Source: DAOTTW01 sp034437615 (lineage in GTDB: Bacteria; Chloroflexota; Anaerolineae; Aggregatilineales; Phototrophicaceae). Taken from it: DNA of 15,783 nucleotides. The DNA lies in NCBI GenBank assembly GCA_034437615.1, contig DAOTTW010000142.1, forward strand, positions 1-15,783, written 5' to 3'. A program made the translations under genes and the position numbers. Below the pieces are notes generated by a model. It saw only the letters and a list, made by a program, of their open reading frames with translations. It was not told where the DNA came from and did not search any database. This document shows positions 5,882 to 13,338 of this stretch, in pieces; positions within the stretch are counted from its first letter, which is position 1; every line of letters starts with the position of its first letter.

Positions 5882-7525
5882 ATGCTTGACATATTTGGGA
5901 TCGACGTGCTTTCGGTGCTCGTACTGGCCCCGGCGTTTGCTGCGCTGGTGGTGGTGCTGCTGCCACAGAACAACACAGAAGCAAGCAAGGCCCTGGCGCG
6001 TGTCGTCGCACTGGGTTTATCGCTGGTCATTGGCGCGTTGGCTGTGCTGGTCTTTTTCGGCTATCAGGGTGCGCAAGAGGGGCTGCTAGCTGAGGGCACC
6101 GAGTATCTGGTGACGGTCAATGTGCCCTGGTTTGAGGTGCTCGGCTCCAACTGGAAGTTCGGCATTGATGGCGTCAGCGCGGTGATGGTGCTGTTAACGG
6201 GCATCCTGACGCCGCTGGCCATTCTGGTTAGCTGGGAGATTGAGGAGCGCGTGAATTTTCATCTGGCGCTGCTGCTTTTCTTCCAGACGGGTCTGATGGG
6301 CGTGTTCGTCTCGATGGACCTGATGCTGTTCTTCCTGTTCTATGAGCTAAGCCTGGTGCCGATGTACTTCATCATCGACCAGTGGGGCGGGCCAAAGCGC
6401 AAGTATGCCGCCACGAAGTTCATGATTTACAGCATCGGCGGCACGCTCGGCATGTTGCTGGCCACGCAGTTGATCGGCTTCACGACGGGCACCTATGACA
6501 TCGCGACGATTGCGGCACAGTGGCCCATGCTGGCGACGGATACACCCGTTTTCCTGGGTATTGATGTGGCGTCGGTCAAGGCGTTGGCCTTCTTCGGCTT
6601 CTTTTTGGCGTTCGCCATCAAGGTCCCGATCTGGCCCTTCCATACGTGGTTGCCGGATGCACACAGCGAAGCGCCCACTGCTGGCTCGATGCTGCTGGCG
6701 GGCGTCATGCTGAAGTTGGGCGCGTATGGCTTCATCCGGCTGGTGGTGCCGTTCTTCCCGGATGTGTGGATCAGCGATATTCCGCTGCTGGGTATGAACG
6801 TGGCGACCTTGTTCGCGTTGCTGTCCGTGCTGGGCATCGTGCTCGGTGCGTTCTCGGCTTTTGGTCAGAATGACATCAAGCGGCTTGTGGCCTATAGCTC
6901 GGTGAATCACATGGGCTTCGTCGGTATCGGCATCGCGGTGATGGCGGTGCTTTACGGTGAAGCGTGGGCTGCGCAGCACATGGGCGCAGAGGTGGTCGGC
7001 TCCGGCAGTATGCAGGATGCGATCCTGGCGACAAACGGCGTGGTCTTGCAGATGTTCAATCACGGCCTGAGTTCGGCGGGCATGTTCTTGCTGGCAGGGG
7101 GCTTGTATCACAAGACGCACACCCGCGACCTGACGCAATTCGGCGGCCTGTGGGTGAAAGCGCCGATCTTCGGTACGATCTTCATCTTCACGAGTATGGC
7201 CAGCCTGGGCTTGCCGGGTCTGAACGGTTTCGTCAGCGAGTTTCTGGTGGTGCGCGGGACGTTCCCGGTTTTCACGTGGCTGACGGTCATCGCCATGCTT
7301 GGCCTGCTGTTCACGGGTAGCTACATCCTGAAGGGCATACGGGCGGTGCTGCATGGTCCGCTGAACCTGCGCTGGCAGGCTTATAACCTGGAATTGCACC
7401 GTAACGAGTTGGTGGCCATCGCGCCGCTGCTGGTGCTGATGCTGCTTACGGGCCTTGCGCCGAACTGGGTGCTGAGCACGATCAACGATAGCGTGACGTT
7501 CTTATTCATGAACGGCATCGGCTAG
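5882..7525 (+). CDS. nuoM: NADH-quinone oxidoreductase subunit M, first copy (canonical pump residues)
   Basis: NuoM (ND4 family) is an antiporter-like proton pump in the middle of the complex I membrane arm. This 547-residue copy retains every key residue: Glu155 in FFLFYELSLVPMYF (TM5), Lys247 in AIKVPIWPFHTWLPDAHSEA (TM7), Lys278 in MLKLGAYGF (TM8) and Glu453 in GLNGFVSEF (TM12). It is about 40 residues longer than E. coli NuoM, mostly through a loop before the GVVLQMFNHGL helix. AGGGGA (5869-5874) lies 7 nt before the ATG, and the gene starts 16 bp after the nuoL stop. A second, diverged NuoM gene follows. I judge this copy to be the standard one. Confidence 0.96.
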   Translation: MLDIFGIDVLSVLVLAPAFAALVVVLLPQNNTEASKALARVVALGLSLVIGALAVLVFFGYQGAQEGLLAEGTEYLVTVNVPWFEVLGSNWKFGIDGVSAVMVLLTGILTPLAILVSWEIEERVNFHLALLLFFQTGLMGVFVSMDLMLFFLFYELSLVPMYFIIDQWGGPKRKYAATKFMIYSIGGTLGMLLATQLIGFTTGTYDIATIAAQWPMLATDTPVFLGIDVASVKALAFFGFFLAFAIKVPIWPFHTWLPDAHSEAPTAGSMLLAGVMLKLGAYGFIRLVVPFFPDVWISDIPLLGMNVATLFALLSVLGIVLGAFSAFGQNDIKRLVAYSSVNHMGFVGIGIAVMAVLYGEAWAAQHMGAEVVGSGSMQDAILATNGVVLQMFNHGLSSAGMFLLAGGLYHKTHTRDLTQFGGLWVKAPIFGTIFIFTSMASLGLPGLNGFVSEFLVVRGTFPVFTWLTVIAMLGLLFTGSYILKGIRAVLHGPLNLRWQAYNLELHRNELVAIAPLLVLMLLTGLAPNWVLSTINDSVTFLFMNGIG

Positions 7526-7544
7526 CGCTGGATAGAGATAACGG

Positions 7545-7574
7545 GCAGATGCAGATGCAAACGCAGATGCAGAG
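7545..7574 (+). repeat. Five tandem hexamers in the gap between the two nuoM genes
   Basis: The units read GCAGAT, GCAGAT, GCAAAC, GCAGAT and GCAGAG from 7545 to 7574. They occupy the centre of a 73-bp gap, just upstream of the ribosome binding site of the second nuoM. The purine-rich single-stranded leader may help ribosome access. Similar GATGCAGA runs occur in frame at the 3' end of the AtpZ-like gene (11144-11169). Confidence 0.85.
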
Positions 7575-7598
7575 GAAAAAGCAAAGGTAGAATGCGCA

Positions 7599-9320
7599 AT
7601 GGTTGAATTTGGTTTTCCGGTACTGAGCGCCATTATCTTTATCCCCATCGTCGCCGGGGTGGTCATCCTGTTCCTGGATGCCAAACAGCGTGATTTGTAT
7701 CGTGGTGTGGCGATCACGGCGGCTGTGGGGGTGTTGGCGCTTTCCGCAATGGTGTTCTTTACGTATAACAATCTGGTCGCAGCACAAGAGACGTTCGTGC
7801 AGGGCAACATGTTCGCCGCTGACATCGGCATGAGCGCGGGGGCGGCCAGCTACGCGAATGCGCTGCGCTTTCAGGAATACATCCCCTGGGTTGGCAGCCT
7901 GGGCATTAGCTATCACCTGGGCGTGGATGGCCTGACGGCCCCGATGGTGCTGTTGACGGGCATGGTGACGGTGGCGGGTGTGCTGATTTCCTGGCGCATC
8001 GAGGACCGTCAGCGCGAATTCTTCGCGTTCTTCATGCTGCTGGTGGCGGGTGTCTACGGCGTGTTCGTCGCGGTGGATATGTTCGTGCTGTTCTTCTTCT
8101 ACGAGTTGGCCATCTTCCCTATGTACCTGCTGATTGCGGGCTGGGGCTGGGTCAAGCTGCGCGAGTACGCGGCCATGAAGCTGACGTTATATATTCTCAT
8201 TGGCTCTGTGGTGGCGCTGGTGGGCGCGATTGCGCTTTACTTCACGACAGGCAGCTACTTCAGCAATGAGGGCGCGGCGATCTTCGCGGCGGCCATCGAA
8301 AACGGCCTACTGCCAGCGGATTCACAGCCGTTCAGCTTCAATATGGTGGCGATTACGCTGGCGGCTGAAAACGGGGCCTTTGACATCGGCGGTTACCTGG
8401 GCGTGGACGTGCTGACGTTCGCGAAATTCTGGTTCCCGTTCATCTTCATCGGCTTCGCAATTTTGGCAGGCGTTTTTCCGTTCCACAACTGGTCACCCGA
8501 TGGCCATGTCGCAGCGCCGACAGCCGTCTCCATGATTCACGCGGGTGTGCTGATGAAATTGGGGGCTTATGCCGCGCTGCGTACAGGGGTGCAGCTATTG
8601 CCAGAGGGCGCAGAAGTGCATTTACCCTGGATCGTCTTTTTGACGCTGATTAACGTGGTTTACGGTGCGCTGATCGCCTTCAGGCAACGCGACTTCAAGT
8701 ACGTGATCGGCTTCTCGTCTGTGTCGCATATGGGCCTTGTCAGTATGGGCTGGGCCACCATGAACCTGACGGGCATGACGGGCGCTGGCCTACAGATGTT
8801 CAGTCATGGGGCGATGACGGCGCTGTTTTTCGGTTGTGTCGGTATGGTGTATGACCGCGCACACACCCGCGATATTCCGAGCCTGGGCGGTTTCATCAAG
8901 CAAATGCCCTGGGTCGGCGTGGCGTTCATCGTCGGCGGCCTGACCAGTATGGGTATGCCGGGGCTAAGCGGCTTCATCGCAGAGTTCCCGATCTTTCAGG
9001 GTATGTGGGAGGCATCCGAAAGCGTCTCGTTGACCATCGGCGGCTTCACGTTGGACAATTACTACAGCATCATCGTGATTCTGGCGGCGCTGGCCATCGT
9101 CGTCACGGCGGCTTATGTGCTGCGCGTTACGGGTCAGGTGTTCTTCGGGGAATTCGACGCCGAGAAATACCCGGAAGTGGGCGATATTGCGATCACAGAT
9201 CGGATCATCCTGCTGCTGCTGGGCCTTCCGTTAATTGTACTGGGCATGTACCCGGCGATCATGGCCCCGATGATTGCATCCGGTCTGGAGCCAATCGTGC
9301 TGATGTTAGGGGGACTGTAA
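7599..9320 (+). CDS. nuoM: Second NuoM-like antiporter subunit, lacking the TM7 lysine
   Basis: This 573-residue protein is clearly NuoM/ND4-like but diverged from its neighbour. It keeps Glu169 in FFFYELAIFPMYL (TM5), Lys320 in LMKLGAYAA (TM8) and Glu462 in GLSGFIAEF (TM12). The TM7 lysine of normal NuoM is replaced: the block reads GFAILAGVFPFHNWSPDGH, with Leu289 where AIK has Lys, and SPDGH in place of LPDAH. An extra loop of about 40 residues precedes that helix. A tandem NuoM pair with an extended NuoL lateral helix is the arrangement described for 2M-type complex I, in which an additional pump is inserted into the membrane arm. The ATG at 7599 follows AAAGG (7584-7587). Whether this copy pumps protons cannot be told from sequence. 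Confidence 0.93.
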   Translation: MVEFGFPVLSAIIFIPIVAGVVILFLDAKQRDLYRGVAITAAVGVLALSAMVFFTYNNLVAAQETFVQGNMFAADIGMSAGAASYANALRFQEYIPWVGSLGISYHLGVDGLTAPMVLLTGMVTVAGVLISWRIEDRQREFFAFFMLLVAGVYGVFVAVDMFVLFFFYELAIFPMYLLIAGWGWVKLREYAAMKLTLYILIGSVVALVGAIALYFTTGSYFSNEGAAIFAAAIENGLLPADSQPFSFNMVAITLAAENGAFDIGGYLGVDVLTFAKFWFPFIFIGFAILAGVFPFHNWSPDGHVAAPTAVSMIHAGVLMKLGAYAALRTGVQLLPEGAEVHLPWIVFLTLINVVYGALIAFRQRDFKYVIGFSSVSHMGLVSMGWATMNLTGMTGAGLQMFSHGAMTALFFGCVGMVYDRAHTRDIPSLGGFIKQMPWVGVAFIVGGLTSMGMPGLSGFIAEFPIFQGMWEASESVSLTIGGFTLDNYYSIIVILAALAIVVTAAYVLRVTGQVFFGEFDAEKYPEVGDIAITDRIILLLLGLPLIVLGMYPAIMAPMIASGLEPIVLMLGGL

Positions 9321-9323
9321 CGC

Positions 9324-10847
9324 ATGGAGTTCATGGATTTCGACTTTCTCGCCAGCCTGCCCGCCATCGCACCAGAGATCGGCCTGACGATCCTGGCGGT
9401 GGTGGTGCTGCTGCTGGATAGCTACCTGGGTGAAGAATATCGCCCGAATATCGCATATGTGGCCGCGTTCGGCATGTTCTTCACTGCGCTGACGCCGTTG
9501 ATCTGGGCACCGCCTGCGGGCACGAGTGAGGCGTTCTGGGGTGGTATGATCCGCCACGATGCGCTGTCGCAGATTTTCCGTGTGATGATCGTGCTAGCTG
9601 GCGCGATTGCGTCGTTGCTGGCGGTGGGCGCGGCTGGCGTGCGGCGCAAGGGTGAATTTCACCTGATTATCATCGTCTCGACGTTGGGTGGGTCGCTGCT
9701 GGCCGCGTCCGCTGACCTGATTATGGTCTTTGTGGCGCTGGAAACCGTCTCGATCCCGCTGTATATCCTGGCCGCCTTCCGGCGTCTGGATGATAAATCC
9801 ATCGAATCCGGCATGAAATACTTTCTGTTCGGGTCGTTCGCGTCGGCTATTCTGCTGTATGGCTTCAGCTTCCTGTATGGCTTCACGGGCACGACGAACC
9901 TCTACGGCATCGCGGATGCGCTGGTGAATGGCGGCATCGTGGGCGAGAATACGTTCCCGGTGTTGATTGCGATTGTGCTGGTGCTGGTGGGCTTCGGCTT
10001 CAAGATCAGCGTTGCGCCCTTTCACTTCTGGACGCCGGATGTCTATGAAGGTGCGCCGACGCCTGTTACAGCGTTCATCAGCGTGGCCAGCAAAGCCGCC
10101 AGCTTTGCGGTGCTCATGCGCTTCTTAATCGCGGCCTTCCCCGAAAGCGTTGTCATCGACGGGCAAGCGGTGCAGGTGTTCTGGGTCAATCTGCTGACGG
10201 CTGTCGCCATCATCTCGATGACGCTGGGCAACGTGCTGGCGCTGCGGCAGACGAACATCAAGCGTCTGCTGGCCTATTCGTCCATCGCACAGGCGGGTTA
10301 TGCGCTGATTGGCGTGGCGTCGTTGCAATCGCTGGGTCAGCCGTTCGCTGCGTCGTCGGTGGCCTTCTATATGTTCATGTACACCTTCTCGAACCTGCTG
10401 ATGTTTGCGGGGGTGATTATATTCAGCGAGGCGGCAGGCAGCGAGGAGATCAAGGATTATGCCAGCTTGCAGAAGCGTAGCCCCTGGCTGGCCATCGCGC
10501 TGACCATCGGGCTGCTATCGCTGGCGGGTATTCCGCCTGCTGCGGGCTTCTTCGGCAAGCTGTTCTTATTTCAGGCGGCGGTTGAGGCGGGTCTGGTGGG
10601 CCTGGCCATCATCGGCGTGCTGAATAGCATCGTGGCGCTATACTACTATCTGGTGGTCATCAAGATCATGTGGGTGGACCCCAGCCCGGACGAAAACCGC
10701 GCTATCACTGTGCCGCGCACGTATGCTTATGTGCTGGCCTTGACGACGCTGGCGGTACTTGCGCTGGGGGTCATGCCGACGCCAATTATCAACTGGGCGC
10801 GTAGTGGGGCAGAGGCGGTTGCATCGGTTGTGATTGCGGGGTTGTAG
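9324..10847 (+). CDS. nuoN: NADH-quinone oxidoreductase subunit N (complex I antiporter-like subunit)
   Basis: NuoN (ND2 family) is the antiporter-like pump nearest to NuoK. The 507-residue protein has its full set of key residues: Glu140 in FVALETVSIPLYIL (TM5), Lys227 in GFGFKISVAPFHFWTPDVYE (TM7), Lys257 in VASKAASFA (TM8) and Lys412 in AGFFGKLFLF (TM12). The length is normal and no insertion stands out. The gene starts 3 bp after the stop of the second nuoM, with a purine-rich AGGGGGA stretch (9308-9314) about 10 nt before the ATG, which suggests translational coupling. It closes the complex I set and is followed after 48 bp by the ATP synthase genes, without a visible terminator. Confidence 0.97.
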   Translation: MEFMDFDFLASLPAIAPEIGLTILAVVVLLLDSYLGEEYRPNIAYVAAFGMFFTALTPLIWAPPAGTSEAFWGGMIRHDALSQIFRVMIVLAGAIASLLAVGAAGVRRKGEFHLIIIVSTLGGSLLAASADLIMVFVALETVSIPLYILAAFRRLDDKSIESGMKYFLFGSFASAILLYGFSFLYGFTGTTNLYGIADALVNGGIVGENTFPVLIAIVLVLVGFGFKISVAPFHFWTPDVYEGAPTPVTAFISVASKAASFAVLMRFLIAAFPESVVIDGQAVQVFWVNLLTAVAIISMTLGNVLALRQTNIKRLLAYSSIAQAGYALIGVASLQSLGQPFAASSVAFYMFMYTFSNLLMFAGVIIFSEAAGSEEIKDYASLQKRSPWLAIALTIGLLSLAGIPPAAGFFGKLFLFQAAVEAGLVGLAIIGVLNSIVALYYYLVVIKIMWVDPSPDENRAITVPRTYAYVLALTTLAVLALGVMPTPIINWARSGAEAVASVVIAGL

Positions 10848-10869
10848 GGCAAAGTGTTTGTGATAGAAT
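10842..10869 (+). promoter_or_regulatory. Possible weak promoter for the ATP synthase F0 genes
   Basis: TAGAAT (10864-10869) matches the -10 consensus at five of six bases and is preceded by TG two bases upstream. A poor -35-like TTGTAG (10842-10847) lies 16 bp before it, overlapping the nuoN stop. It could add an internal start for the atp genes. Alternatively they are simply read through from nuo, since no terminator lies between. Confidence 0.25.
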
Positions 10870-10895
10870 GCACACGCATTTGCTGAAAGCCTATT

Positions 10896-11189
10896 ATGGC
10901 AGACGAGCAATCATCACGTTTTAAAAATCTGAGTCTCGCTAGTATCACGGCGTTAACGGGCTGTGTGCCCCTGGTCGTGATTTTCCTGGCGCTGTTTATC
11001 GGGTTGTGGATCGACGCGACAATTGGCCAACGGGGACCGGGGATCATCTGCTCGCTGGCCGTTAGCCTACCTGTCAGCCTCTTTCTGATGACCCGCCTCG
11101 CGCTGTATCTAGTCGCACGGATCAGGCTGCCTATGCCGCCGAACGATGCAGAACCAGATGCAGAAAATGCGAATACAACTATGCGCTAA
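10896..11189 (+). CDS. atpZ: AtpZ/AtpI-like small membrane protein of the ATP synthase operon
   Basis: This 97-residue protein has two membrane helices (about residues 17-40 and 48-73) joined by a short loop with GLWIDATIG followed by GPG. This resembles the GYWLDxxxGTxP pattern of AtpZ proteins, which precede the F0 genes in many bacteria and have been linked to assembly of the c-ring or to divalent cation transport. Its place directly upstream of subunit a agrees with that. The C-terminus is a polar tail rich in Asp, Glu, Asn and Ala, encoded by a slightly repetitive GATGCAGA stretch. The ribosome binding site is weak (GAAAG near 10884). AtpI is an alternative name; the two groups are hard to separate by eye at this length. 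Confidence 0.65.
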   Translation: MADEQSSRFKNLSLASITALTGCVPLVVIFLALFIGLWIDATIGQRGPGIICSLAVSLPVSLFLMTRLALYLVARIRLPMPPNDAEPDAENANTTMR

Positions 11190-11277
11190 CTGTGCAGCAT
11201 CCAACTTACACGCATCCATACCCGGTTCGGGCTAGCTGGTTTCTCGTTAAGGCGTGGGCCGGGGCGCAACACAAAAC

Positions 11278-11343
11278 AAAAAGGAGGAGTGTTTCGTTGT
11301 TTTATCGCTTATTGATGTCAGATGGTAGAAAGGAGGTGGGCAG
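11278..11343 (+). promoter_or_regulatory. Double ribosome binding site and possible leader peptide before subunit a
   Basis: Two strong Shine-Dalgarno sequences lie close together: AAAAAGGAGGAG (11278-11289) and AAAGGAGGTG (11329-11338). The second is correctly spaced (6 nt after AGGAGG) for the GTG start at 11343 and decides the start of the a subunit. The first is 9 nt before a TTG at 11297 that opens a 21-codon frame ending at TAA 11360-11362, past the GTG and out of frame with it. That would place a leader peptide in overlap with the a-subunit start and allow translational coupling. Confidence 0.4.
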
Positions 11344-12815
11344 TGGAAAACATGAATGCTAACCAGCGCGGTTGTATCTACCTGCTAGGCGCATTGCTGT
11401 TCGGCGTCATCTTCTGCGTTGGCGTTCCGTTCTTACTGCTGCCTGCGGCTGGCACTGCTGTCACACTCCCCGCCATCACCGTGCCCGGTGAACCCTATAT
11501 TGAGGGTTGGCCCAGCGAGAGCTTTGAAATTGTCAATACGCTGGGTGGCATGTTGTTGGCGGATCTGATCGTCCTCTTGATTGCATTTCGTGCGCGGGGT
11601 GTATCGCAGAATTGGACGCAGCAAGTGCCCAACCGCTTCCAGAGCGCTGTCGAGGTGCTTGTCCAGGGGTTCTGGGGCCTGACGAAAGCCCAGGCTGGCA
11701 CGAGTCCGCGTGTCCGCAATTTGCTGTTCCCGTTGGTGGCCAGCATCTTCTTATTCTTGCTTGCGGGTAACTGGGGTAAGCTGCTGCCTGGCGTGGAAAG
11801 CGTCGGCCTGATGCATTGCGCCATTTACGAGCCTGTGACGCTGAACGGCCACCCGGTGCAGGAGACAGGCTTCCTCGGCGTGCCGTACCTCGTGCAGCGC
11901 GTTGACGGCCCGCTACAGGTCGGTACACCGGCGACATCCACAAGTTACTACCAGTGCAAGAGCTTCAAGAAGGAGTTTGCGCCCTACGAGCCGTACCGCA
12001 ATTACATCGTCACGCAGCTAGACCCGTTTGAGGATGCCGCAGTGACGCACCTGAGCGCACCGGGCGATACGCTGGAAAGCATCGTCGCGCAATATCAGCA
12101 GCAAGCCGACGAACTGACCCCGGCAGACCTGCCGAGTGGCGATAAGTACGAGCAGTACACGGGTTGGGCTGATCCGGGCTTGTCGGTGGATGCGATCTTA
12201 GAGCGCAACACCAACGCCCAGGGCGACATTACGCTGATATTCGCCACCGAAGACGGCGAACCGCACAGCGCAGAACCCGCAACCGTTCCGTTAGAGGCCA
12301 ACCAGACGATTCTCGTCCGCGAAGAACTGTTCGGTGAGCAGGCGACCACCAAGAACAACCAGCTTTACAGCGTGGTGCCGTTTGTGCGTGGTGTGGCCAC
12401 CGACCTGAACCTGACGATTGGCCTGGCATTGATCGCCTTCGTCGTAATCCAGTACTTCGGCATTGCGGAACTGGGCCTGAATTACTTCCAGAAATTCGTC
12501 AATGTGAACGCCATCGGCAATGTCGCCAAGCGCCCGTTGGGCATTATCGACTTTGTTGCCGGCCTGTTTGAGATCGTCTCCGAAATTGGTAAGATCATCT
12601 CGCTGTCGTTCCGTTTGTTCGGCGCTATCTTTGCCGGAACGGTGCTGTATGCCGTGATCTTGTTCTTGCTTGGCACGGTGACGCCTGTGATTATCCTGTT
12701 GCTGGAAATCATCGTGGGTGGTGCACAAGCAGCCGTTTTCGCTGTGCTGACCCTGATCTTCAGCGCCCAGGCGATGGTCGGCCATCATGGGGACGAACAC
12801 GACGAGCACCACTAA
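11343..12815 (+). CDS. atpB: ATP synthase F0 subunit a with a large extracytoplasmic, LysM-like insertion
   Basis: Subunit a forms the two proton half-channels facing the c-ring. Family blocks are clear: the TM2 region LLFPLVASIFLFLLAGNWGK (about residues 127-146), VATDLNLTIGLALIAF (351-366), LSFRLFGAIFAG with the essential Arg424, and GGAQAAVFAVLTLIF with Gln462. At 490 residues it is nearly double the usual 240-300. The excess lies between about residues 150 and 350, at the loop that in E. coli joins TM2 to TM3 on the periplasmic side. Within it, APGDTLESIVAQY (239-251), DAILERN (283-289) and VPLEANQTILV (315-325) follow the order of a LysM domain, a peptidoglycan-binding fold, but with a long spacer. 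Thr433 and Glu455 occupy the positions of E. coli Glu219 and His245. The tail is His/Asp-rich. The GTG start at 11343 fits the strong AGGAGG; ATG at 11322 or 11352 fits poorly. Confidence 0.92.
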   Translation: MENMNANQRGCIYLLGALLFGVIFCVGVPFLLLPAAGTAVTLPAITVPGEPYIEGWPSESFEIVNTLGGMLLADLIVLLIAFRARGVSQNWTQQVPNRFQSAVEVLVQGFWGLTKAQAGTSPRVRNLLFPLVASIFLFLLAGNWGKLLPGVESVGLMHCAIYEPVTLNGHPVQETGFLGVPYLVQRVDGPLQVGTPATSTSYYQCKSFKKEFAPYEPYRNYIVTQLDPFEDAAVTHLSAPGDTLESIVAQYQQQADELTPADLPSGDKYEQYTGWADPGLSVDAILERNTNAQGDITLIFATEDGEPHSAEPATVPLEANQTILVREELFGEQATTKNNQLYSVVPFVRGVATDLNLTIGLALIAFVVIQYFGIAELGLNYFQKFVNVNAIGNVAKRPLGIIDFVAGLFEIVSEIGKIISLSFRLFGAIFAGTVLYAVILFLLGTVTPVIILLLEIIVGGAQAAVFAVLTLIFSAQAMVGHHGDEHDEHH

Positions 12816-13071
12816 TCAGCGCTTGCGTTGTGGGTGCTGCGTCGTACCATGCGTAAGTAAGCAGGTTCGCTGAGTAACCGAGCTTGATATTTATCAGTTT
12901 ACCAATGGAGCAATCAAAACGGATTCAGATGGTCTTTGTAGGGACGCCCTTCTTGGCGTCCGCAGATGGCGGACACGGCAGACCGTGTGCCTACGATCGT
13001 ATCGGTTTGTTTTGGTTTATCCATAAGATACACACAACCAAGATCAAGATTACAAAGGAGCAAGGATAACA
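12816..13071 (+). other. 256-bp gap between subunits a and c with a palindromic repeat and the c ribosome binding site
   Basis: No gene is supported here; the short reading frames that cross it run through the repeat at 12938-12994. The sequence from 12816 to 12937 shows no clear promoter or terminator. AAAGGAG (13054-13060) lies 11 nt before the c-subunit ATG. Confidence 0.5.
12938..12994. repeat. GTAGGG...CCTAC palindromic intergenic repeat, 57 bp, between subunits a and c
   Basis: The ends GTAGG (12938-12942) and CCTAC (12990-12994) are inverted repeats. Two internal hairpins lie between them: GGACGCC (12942-12948) with GGCGTCC (12955-12961), and ACACGG (12973-12978) with CCGTGT (12983-12988). 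The folded form is a closing stem carrying two arms, like a small cloverleaf. It shares GTAGGGACGCC and GGCGTCC exactly with the element at 14280, so they are copies of one dispersed family. Confidence 0.8.
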
Positions 13072-13305
13072 ATGGAAGGTCTCGACGTCGGATTGAAAGC
13101 AGTGGGTGCTGGCCTGGCTATGGTGGGTGCGTTTGGCCCAGGGATCGGCATCGGCTTGATGGTGCAGGGTGCTATGCAGGGTATTGGCCGTAACCCGGAC
13201 GCCGCGAATACGATCCAGACCAACATGATTCTGGGTATTGTGTTCGCTGAGGCTGTCGCGATTTACGCGCTCGTGGTCGCCCTCATTATCCTGTTCGTGC
13301 TTTAA
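13072..13305 (+). CDS. atpE: ATP synthase F0 subunit c (proton-binding ring protein)
   Basis: Subunit c is a two-helix hairpin that assembles into the rotating ring. The product is 77 residues. It has the glycine-rich first helix (GAGLAMVGAFGPGIGIG), the polar loop GRNPDAA (residues 39-45) that contacts F1 gamma and epsilon, and the ion-binding carboxylate Glu60 in GIVFAEAVAIY on the second helix. The Na+ ligands of sodium-type rings are missing: the residue aligned with the first-helix Gln is Ile27 and the residue after the Glu is Ala rather than Ser or Thr. Proton coupling is therefore expected. The ATG at 13072 follows AAAGGAG (13054-13060). It lies between subunit a and subunit b, the common order. 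Confidence 0.97.
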   Translation: MEGLDVGLKAVGAGLAMVGAFGPGIGIGLMVQGAMQGIGRNPDAANTIQTNMILGIVFAEAVAIYALVVALIILFVL

Positions 13306-13338
13306 GCCGCGACATAGGATAGAGACGAGGTGAACCTG

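Noticed and set aside
6347..7399. 350-codon minus-strand frame inside nuoM
   Set aside because: It is antisense to a fully conserved NuoM; the product is rich in His, Arg and Gln, typical of a shadow frame in GC-rich DNA.
11322..11342. ATG at 11322 as start of subunit a
   Set aside because: The strong AGGAGG at 11331-11336 would lie inside the gene; GTG at 11343 is correctly spaced behind it.
12884..13193. Two small plus-strand frames between subunits a and c
   Set aside because: They run through the palindromic repeat at 12938-12994, and one overlaps the start of the c gene out of frame; no family resemblance.
13072..13305. Sodium-coupled ATP synthase
   Set aside because: The c subunit lacks the first-helix Gln and the Ser/Thr after the glutamate that define Na+ sites.
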